From assembly GCF_002009425.1 (NCBI RefSeq), contig NZ_CP019936.1:4265297-4329296 (forward strand): a stretch of DNA of 64,000 bases, read 5' to 3'. The notes under the pieces were generated by a model that was not told the origin of the DNA, searched no databases, and saw nothing but the letters and a program-made list of their open reading frames with translations. Positions 58,864-64,000 of the stretch are shown in pieces (positions within the stretch are counted from its first letter, which is position 1; each line of letters begins with the position of its first letter). The stretch is from Thiosocius teredinicola (lineage in GTDB: Bacteria > Pseudomonadota > Gammaproteobacteria > Chromatiales > Chromatiaceae). The translations under genes were made by a program, and so were the position numbers.

Positions 58864-59865
58864 TCAGCGTGCCATCAATTCTTCGAGGTTCTCGGGCGGC
58901 CAGTTTTCCAGGCGCATACCCAGCGACAGGCCGCGGGTAGCCAGAACGTCCTTAATCTCGGTCAGCGACTTCTTACCCAGGTTCGGGGTCTTGAGCAACT
59001 CGACCTCGGTGCGCTGGATCAGGTCACCGATCAGGAAGATATTCTCTGCCTTCAGGCAGTTCGCCGAACGCACCGTGAGCTCCAAGTCATCGACCGGACG
59101 CAGCAGGATCGGATCGACGGTCGGCTCGCTACGCTCCTGTTCAGCGACAGCGCTGGTGGTCTCGTCAAGTTTGACGAACGCCGACAGCTGGTCCTGCAGG
59201 ATCGTCGCCGAACGACGGATCGAATCTTCCGGGTCGATCGTGCCATCGGTTTCGATGTCGATAACCAAGCGGTCGAGGTTGGTACGCTGCTCAACGCGCG
59301 CAGCTTCGACTGCGTACGCGACTCGACGCACCGGGCTGAAGGTAGCATCCAACTGCAGATGGCCGATCGGACGATCGTCACCCGCGGCGCTCTCACGGTT
59401 GGCAGCCGGCTCGTAGCCGCGGCCACGGCGCACCTTCATGGTCATCGTCAATTCGCCTTTGTCGGTCAGACGGGCGATGACCAGATCGGGGTTGGCGATC
59501 TCCATACCGTGCGACAGCTGGATATCACCAGCGGTCACCGTGCCCGGACCCTTGGCATTCAGACTCACGATCGCTTCGTCGCGATCGTCCATGCTGATAG
59601 CCACTTCCTTCAGGTTCAGCAGGATCTCCAAAACATCTTCCTGAACACCTTCGATCGCGCTGTACTCGTGAAGCACACCTTCGATCTCGGCCTCGACGAT
59701 GGCGCAACCCGGCATCGACGACAGAAGAATACGACGCAAGGCGTTACCCAGCGTGTGACCAAAACCGCGCTCGAGCGGCTCGAGCGACACCTTTGCGTGG
59801 CGCTCGTTGATGGTCTGCACGTTAACGATACGCGGCTTGAGGAATTCGGTGACGGACTCCGTCAT
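58864..59865 (-). CDS. rpoA: DNA-directed RNA polymerase subunit alpha
   Basis: This 333-residue subunit nucleates RNA polymerase assembly with its N-terminal domain (about 1-235; [19 protein letters not shown] near residues 33-51) and contacts activators and UP elements with its C-terminal domain (about 255-320; [13 protein letters not shown] and [12 protein letters not shown]). Length matches proteobacterial enzymes. It lies between rpsD and rplQ in the alpha operon. Confidence 0.99.
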   Translation of the reverse strand: MTESVTEFLKPRIVNVQTINERHAKVSLEPLERGFGHTLGNALRRILLSSMPGCAIVEAEIEGVLHEYSAIEGVQEDVLEILLNLKEVAISMDDRDEAIVSLNAKGPGTVTAGDIQLSHGMEIANPDLVIARLTDKGELTMTMKVRRGRGYEPAANRESAAGDDRPIGHLQLDATFSPVRRVAYAVEAARVEQRTNLDRLVIDIETDGTIDPEDSIRRSATILQDQLSAFVKLDETTSAVAEQERSEPTVDPILLRPVDDLELTVRSANCLKAENIFLIGDLIQRTEVELLKTPNLGKKSLTEIKDVLATRGLSLGMRLENWPPENLEELMAR

Positions 59866-59885
59866 GGATAACCCTCTCAGTTCCG

Positions 59886-60506
59886 TTACTTGGAATAAAG
59901 TTCGACGATCAGTTGCTCGTTGATCTCGGCCGGCAATTCGACGCGGTCGGGCAAACGTTTGAACTTACCGCTCATGCTCTTGGTATCGACTTCGACCCAC
60001 TCCGGCATGCCATACTGCTCAGCAAGCCCCAGCGAGTTCTTGATACGTTCCTGTTTCTGCGCTTTCTCAGAAACCGCAACGGTGTCTTCCGGACGCACCA
60101 CGTAAGACGCGACGTTCACGACCTTGCCGTTGACCGAGATAGCCTTGTGGCTGACCAGCTGGCGCGCTTCGGCGCGGGTCGAGCCAAAACCCATGCGATA
60201 AACGACATTGTCGAGGCGACTTTCGAGCAGCTTCAGCAGGTTCTCACCGGTCGGCCCCTTAACGCGGTCCGCTTCCTTGTAGTAGTTGCGGAACTGACGC
60301 TCGAGCACACCGTACAAACGGCGTACTTTCTGCTTCTCACGCAACTGGACGCCATAGTCGGAAAGACGGCGGCGACGGTCACCCTGCTGTCCGGGCACCT
60401 TCTCCATGTTGCATTTGGAATCGACCGAGCGAACGCGGCTTTTCAGGTACAGGTCAGTACCTTCGCGGCGCATCAGTTTACATTTGGGACCGATATAACG
60501 TGCCAT
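59886..60506 (-). CDS. rpsD: 30S ribosomal protein S4
   Basis: This 206-residue protein initiates small-subunit assembly, and in many bacteria represses its own operon by binding the rpsM leader. Typical segments: [16 protein letters not shown] at the start and the S4 domain (about 95-160; [21 protein letters not shown]). There is one cysteine near the N-terminus, so it is not the zinc form. It is located between rpsK and rpoA. Confidence 0.98.
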   Translation of the reverse strand: MARYIGPKCKLMRREGTDLYLKSRVRSVDSKCNMEKVPGQQGDRRRRLSDYGVQLREKQKVRRLYGVLERQFRNYYKEADRVKGPTGENLLKLLESRLDNVVYRMGFGSTRAEARQLVSHKAISVNGKVVNVASYVVRPEDTVAVSEKAQKQERIKNSLGLAEQYGMPEWVEVDTKSMSGKFKRLPDRVELPAEINEQLIVELYSK

Positions 60507-60521
60507 TATTCAAACTCCAAA

Positions 60522-60911
60522 TCAGACGCGGCGCTTTTTCGGCGGACGGCAACCGTTGTGCGGAATCGGCGTTACGTCAGAGATGCTGGTGATCTTGAAG
60601 CCGGCGTTATTCAAGGCGCGTACAGCAGACTCACGACCAGGCCCGGGGCCCTTGACGTTAACGTCGAGGTTCTTCACACCGTATTCCTTGGCAACCTGAC
60701 CGGCGCGGTCGGCCGCAACCTGGGCAGCGAACGGCGTGCTCTTACGCGAGCCGCGGAAGCCGGAACCACCAGCGGTAGCCCAGCACAGGGCGTTACCCTG
60801 GCGATCGGTAATGGTGATGATAGTGTTGTTGAACGACGCATGGACGTGCGCAACACCATCGGTAACAACCTTTTTGACCTTTTTACGGGTACGGGTCGGA
60901 GTCTTGGCCAT
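60522..60911 (-). CDS. rpsK: 30S ribosomal protein S11
   Basis: This 129-residue protein of the platform region has the conserved [31 protein letters not shown] motif split across residues 31-61 and the C-terminal [15 protein letters not shown]. It lies 15 bases ahead of rpsD and 31 bases after rpsM. Confidence 0.98.
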   Translation of the reverse strand: MAKTPTRTRKKVKKVVTDGVAHVHASFNNTIITITDRQGNALCWATAGGSGFRGSRKSTPFAAQVAADRAGQVAKEYGVKNLDVNVKGPGPGRESAVRALNNAGFKITSISDVTPIPHNGCRPPKKRRV

Positions 60912-60942
60912 ATGCCTTATTCCTAACTAACCAAGCTAACGC

Positions 60943-61299
60943 TTATTTTCTGATCGGTTTACGCGGGCCCTTGCGGGTACGCGCGTTGGTGCGAGTGCGC
61001 TGACCACGCAACGGCAACCCGCGGCGATGACGGATACCGCGATTGCAGCCGAGATCCATCAAACGCTTGATATTCATCGAGACTTCGCGGCGCAGATCAC
61101 CTTCGACGGTGAACTTCGCCACTTCGGTACGCAGTTTTTCAACTTCGTCTTCAGTCAGATCAATGATCTTGCTTTCAGGCGCTACTGCGGCCGCTTCACA
61201 AATCTCTTTCGCACGGGTGCGACCGATCCCGTAGATCGAGGTCAGCGCAATCACCGTGTGTTTGCGATCTGGAATGTTGACTCCAGCAATACGGGCCAT
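60943..61299 (-). CDS. rpsM: 30S ribosomal protein S13
   Basis: This 118-residue protein of the small-subunit head has the conserved start [25 protein letters not shown] near residue 22, and C-terminal [17 protein letters not shown]. The ATG at 61299 with AGGAGA upstream is preferred to a start two codons earlier. It opens the alpha operon and is preceded by a likely promoter. Confidence 0.98.
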   Translation of the reverse strand: MARIAGVNIPDRKHTVIALTSIYGIGRTRAKEICEAAAVAPESKIIDLTEDEVEKLRTEVAKFTVEGDLRREVSMNIKRLMDLGCNRGIRHRRGLPLRGQRTRTNARTRKGPRKPIRK

Positions 61300-61348
61300 T
61301 GTCAAATTTCTCCTGGTTCAGCGGCGAACCCGCGCGCGAAAGCGCGAA

Positions 61349-61377
61349 ATTCTACCCACATTTCAATGTTTTAGCAA
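61349..61377 (-). promoter_or_regulatory. Likely sigma-70 promoter of the alpha operon
   Basis: On the minus strand, TTGCTA (-35, 61377-61372) and TAGAAT (-10, 61354-61349) are separated by 17 bases. The predicted start gives a leader of about 40 bases with a CGCG-rich hairpin before rpsM, in the position where S4 autoregulation acts in E. coli. Confidence 0.55.
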
Positions 61378-61385
61378 CGGCGCTT

Positions 61386-61499
61386 TTAGCCTTGACGCTG
61401 CTTGTGACGCGGATCGGTGCAAATGACGCGAACGACGCCTTTGCGCTTGATGATCTTGCAGTTGCGACACATCTTTTTAACTGAGGCACGGACTTTCAT
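61386..61499 (-). CDS. rpmJ: 50S ribosomal protein L36
   Basis: This 37-residue protein has the sequence pattern [15 protein letters not shown] and then [12 protein letters not shown], with C11, C14, C27 and H32 or H33 as the zinc site, so it is the zinc-containing C+ form. ATG 61499 and TAA 61386-61388 are clear. It lies between secY and rpsM as usual. Confidence 0.98.
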   Translation of the reverse strand: MKVRASVKKMCRNCKIIKRKGVVRVICTDPRHKQRQG

Positions 61500-61526
61500 G
61501 TGTTCTCTCCAAAACGCGACTACCGG

Positions 61527-62870
61527 TCAGCGAGGCATGCCCGTGCCGCCGATACCCTTCAGATTTGCCTTCTTCATCAGGCCTTCGTACTGGTGCGACA
61601 TCACGTGTGCCTGCACCTGGGCCATAAAATCCATCACCACGACCACGACAATCAGCAGCGAGGTGCCACCAAAGTAAAACGGTACGTTCCAGCCAACGAT
61701 CAGGAACTCGGGCATCAAGCAGACCAGCGTGATGTAGATGGCGCCCGCCAGTGTCAGACGCGACATAACCTGATCGATATAGCGGGCCGTCTGCTCGCCA
61801 GGGCGAATACCCGGGATAAACGCCCCCGAGCGTTTCAAGTTGTCGGCGGTTTCCTTCGAATTGAACACCAGCGCGGTGTAGAAAAAGCAGAAGAAAATGA
61901 TCGCTGCAGCGTACAAAGCCACATAGATCGGCTGACCCGGCGACAGCTTGGCGACAATATCCTGCAACCAGCGCATGCCTTCGGTATTTCCAGCCCACTG
62001 CGCGAGTGTGGTCGGAAACAGGATGATGCTGGATGCGAAAATCGGCGGAATAACGCCGGCCATATTCAATTTCAGCGGCAGATGACTGCTCTGCGCCGCG
62101 TACATCTTGCGGCCCTGTTGTCGCTTGGCGTAATTCACCGTGATGCGACGCTGACCGCGTTCGACGAACACGACAAAGCCGGTAACCGCGATCGCCAGCA
62201 GGAACAAGAAGAGCGCGAACAGGGCATTCATCTCGCCGTTACTGACCAACTCGATAACGCTGCCGAATGCTGCCGGCAGACCGGCAACGATACCAGCAAA
62301 TATGATCATCGAGATGCCGTTGCCCAGACCGCGCTCGGTAATCTGCTCACCCAGCCACATCAGGAACATAGTCCCGGTAACCAGCGATACGGTGGCAGTG
62401 AACACAAACCCCGGCCCGGTGCTGATAACGAGCCCCTGGCCGAAATCACCCTGCAACGCGACAGCAATACCGAATGCCTGGAAAGTCGCGAGCACCAAGG
62501 TCCCGTACCGCGTGTACTGGGTAATCTTGCGGCGCCCCGCCTCACCCTCTTTCTTCAGCTGCTCGAGCTTCGGGATCACAGCCGACATCAGCTGCACGAT
62601 AATCGACGCAGAGATGTACGGCATGATTCCGAGGGCGAACAGGCTGGCTCGGCTCAACGCGCCACCGGAGAACATGTTGAACATGTTCAGGATGGTTCCC
62701 TGCTGCTGATCGAACAATTCCGCAAGCGCAGCTGGATTAACGCCGGGAACCGGGATGAAGGTCCCGATCCGGAAGACAATCAGCGCACCAAGCAGAAACA
62801 GCAGGCGTTGGCGCAACTCGGTCAATTTCCCGAGTTGCATACCGCCGGCGCTTGCAGGGTTCAGAGCCAT
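61527..62870 (-). CDS. secY: Preprotein translocase subunit SecY
   Basis: This 447-residue inner-membrane channel protein of the Sec translocon has ten predicted helices, the plug region after the first helix, and conserved segments [12 protein letters not shown] near residue 43 and [11 protein letters not shown] near 191. It forms the pore with SecE and SecG. It lies 9 bases after rplO in the spc operon. Confidence 0.99.
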   Translation of the reverse strand: MALNPASAGGMQLGKLTELRQRLLFLLGALIVFRIGTFIPVPGVNPAALAELFDQQQGTILNMFNMFSGGALSRASLFALGIMPYISASIIVQLMSAVIPKLEQLKKEGEAGRRKITQYTRYGTLVLATFQAFGIAVALQGDFGQGLVISTGPGFVFTATVSLVTGTMFLMWLGEQITERGLGNGISMIIFAGIVAGLPAAFGSVIELVSNGEMNALFALFLFLLAIAVTGFVVFVERGQRRITVNYAKRQQGRKMYAAQSSHLPLKLNMAGVIPPIFASSIILFPTTLAQWAGNTEGMRWLQDIVAKLSPGQPIYVALYAAAIIFFCFFYTALVFNSKETADNLKRSGAFIPGIRPGEQTARYIDQVMSRLTLAGAIYITLVCLMPEFLIVGWNVPFYFGGTSLLIVVVVVMDFMAQVQAHVMSHQYEGLMKKANLKGIGGTGMPR

Positions 62871-62879
62871 GTGCTGCCC

Positions 62880-63314
62880 TTATTCCTCGACTTTACCGCC
62901 AGCGGATTCAATCGCTGCCTTGGCACCCTTGGTGACACCGAGGCCACGCACGGTCACTGCACGATCAATGCTGCCGGACAGGATAACCTTGGCGCGGGTA
63001 ACCGACATCGGCAGGATATCTGCTCGATAAAGCGCGTCCATATCGACGACGTCACCCTCAACCTTGGCGATCTCGTTCAAACGCACCTGGCCGGTTACGC
63101 GAGCGAGACGCGAGCGGAATCCAACTTTGGGCAGGCGACGCTGCAACGGCATCTGACCGCCTTCGAAGCCTACTTTGTGGTAGCCACCGGTACGCGACTT
63201 CTGGCCCTTGTGGCCACGGCCGCTGGTTTTACCCAGACCGCTGCCGATACCGCGACCGACGCGCTTGCGGGTTGGTTTGCTGCCAGCAGCAGGTTTTAGC
63301 GAATTTAGACGCAT
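62880..63314 (-). CDS. rplO: 50S ribosomal protein L15
   Basis: This 144-residue protein has the conserved glycine-rich N-terminus ([21 protein letters not shown], beginning near residue 17) and [15 protein letters not shown]. It starts right after rpmD (one base between) and precedes secY. Confidence 0.98.
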   Translation of the reverse strand: MRLNSLKPAAGSKPTRKRVGRGIGSGLGKTSGRGHKGQKSRTGGYHKVGFEGGQMPLQRRLPKVGFRSRLARVTGQVRLNEIAKVEGDVVDMDALYRADILPMSVTRAKVILSGSIDRAVTVRGLGVTKGAKAAIESAGGKVEE

Positions 63315-63315
63315 G

Positions 63316-63507
63316 TCACGCTTCCTCCACGACCTGAACCATGTAGGACACCTTGTTCAGCATGCCGCGGGTGGCGGGCGTGTCCTCTACCTCAACAACC
63401 TGGTGCATACGGCGCAATCCGAGCCCGCTTACGCAGGCACGATGCTTTTCCAAGCGCCCATGGACGCTACGCACCAACTTGACCTTCATCATCTTTTTGT
63501 CGGCCAT
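63316..63507 (-). CDS. rpmD: 50S ribosomal protein L30
   Basis: This 63-residue protein has the typical [26 protein letters not shown] segment in two parts and ends [11 protein letters not shown]. It lies between rpsE and rplO. Confidence 0.97.
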   Translation of the reverse strand: MADKKMMKVKLVRSVHGRLEKHRACVSGLGLRRMHQVVEVEDTPATRGMLNKVSYMVQVVEEA

Positions 63508-63513
63508 TGCTGA

Positions 63514-64000
63514 TTACCCCAGGATCTCTTCGACCGTCTTACCACGCTTGGCAGCGACGTATTCGGGATCGTCCATGTTGACCAGACCGTTCATGGTGGC
63601 GCGGACAACGTTGATAGCATTGTTGGTACCGATGCACTTGGCCAGAACGTTGTGCACACCAACCACTTCGAAAATTGCGCGCATCGCGCCGCCGGCGATA
63701 ATACCGGTACCTTCCGAGGCAGGCTGCATGTGAACTTTCGCCGCACCGTGACGACCGACCAGCGGGTACTGCAGCGTGCCGTTCTTCAGCTTGACGGTCT
63801 TCATGTTGCGACGCGCCATATCCATCGCCTTTTGGATGGCTACCGGCACTTCTTTGGCTTTACCGGTACCAAAACCGACCTTGCCGTTGCCGTCACCAAC
63901 AACTACAAGTGCCGCGAAACCGAATACGCGACCACCCTTAACAACCTTGGCGACACGATTAACACCGATCAGTTTCTCGATCAGATCGTCGCCAGCAGGT
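63514..64000 (-). CDS. rpsE: 30S ribosomal protein S5, C-terminal part
   Basis: The frame runs past the end of the window, so about ten N-terminal residues are missing. Visible are [36 protein letters not shown] and the C-terminal S5 domain through GKTVEEILG. It is required for translational accuracy in the small subunit. It lies six bases before rpmD. Confidence 0.98.
   Translation of the reverse strand, partial: PAGDDLIEKLIGVNRVAKVVKGGRVFGFAALVVVGDGNGKVGFGTGKAKEVPVAIQKAMDMARRNMKTVKLKNGTLQYPLVGRHGAAKVHMQPASEGTGIIAGGAMRAIFEVVGVHNVLAKCIGTNNAINVVRATMNGLVNMDDPEYVAAKRGKTVEEILG

Noticed and set aside
61500-63299. Very long plus-strand open frame opposite secY and rplO
   Set aside because: It is the antisense image of conserved ribosomal and translocon genes, rich in Q, H, R and D as expected from a shadow frame.

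Overview
The window is GC-rich (roughly 60% by eye), gene-dense bacterial chromosome. The best fit is a chemolithotrophic, sulfur-oxidising gammaproteobacterium of Chromatiales or a related order. The reasons are an aprMBA operon (dissimilatory APS reductase with the AprM membrane partner), a flavocytochrome c sulfide dehydrogenase-like pair, a fused SoxYZ-like carrier, two SulP anion transporters, a delta-class carbonic anhydrase lipoprotein and a PEP-CTERM protein. Ribosomal and housekeeping genes (spc/alpha operon end, uvrA, ssb, rsmA) are laid out as in gammaproteobacteria. I see no CRISPR array, intact insertion sequence, prophage, rRNA or convincing tRNA.

Layout. 0-6 kb: 3' end of a secreted glycoside-hydrolase-like gene, a secreted metalloprotease-like protein, fccA/fccB-like genes, and a PEP-CTERM protein followed by two strong inverted repeats. 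6-13 kb: a SulP transporter with an unusual insertion, a TPR protein, two small cytosolic proteins and an ABC exporter. 13-18 kb: aprM-aprB-aprA, followed on the same strand by four small genes, including a 53-residue one. 18-25.7 kb: an iron locus with Fur-box-like sites, consisting of an unknown protein, a permease-DUF2218-siderophore-reductase fusion, a TonB-dependent receptor, an AraC regulator and a VIT-type iron/manganese transporter. 25.7-34.1 kb: a putrescine-to-succinate pathway (puuA, puuB, puuC, gabD, gabT) with a GuaA-like amidotransferase. 34.7-38.1 kb: delta carbonic anhydrase, SoxYZ-like fusion, DUF302 protein and a membrane-anchored FKBP. 38.2-40.6 kb: AraC regulator with a DUF1772 and NmrA pair. 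40.9-52 kb: rsmA, two lipoproteins, a response regulator and hybrid kinase, a CNNM-type protein, a lipoprotein, ssb, an MFS transporter and another response regulator. 52-58.3 kb: uvrA, a second SulP, a coiled-coil protein and an SAM hydroxide adenosyltransferase. 58.4-64 kb: the end of the spc operon and the alpha operon (rpsE to rplQ), closed by a strong terminator.

How the genes fit together (inference). Sulfide could be oxidised in the periplasm by the Fcc-like pair, sulfite would be oxidised through AprBA with AprM passing electrons to the membrane, and the SulP proteins could move sulfate or bicarbonate. The carbonic anhydrase fits autotrophic CO2 supply. The iron locus would serve the heavy heme and Fe-S demand of this metabolism. 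The putrescine genes form a complete degradation route without a recognisable importer or PuuR-type regulator in view.

The most unusual points are: the permease-DUF2218-reductase fusion and the unknown Fur-site gene facing it; an FccB-like flavoprotein lacking cysteines thought essential in the classic enzyme; a coiled-coil insertion in a periplasmic loop of one SulP; the undescribed small genes behind aprA; and a textbook sigma-54 promoter sequence with no evident gene.
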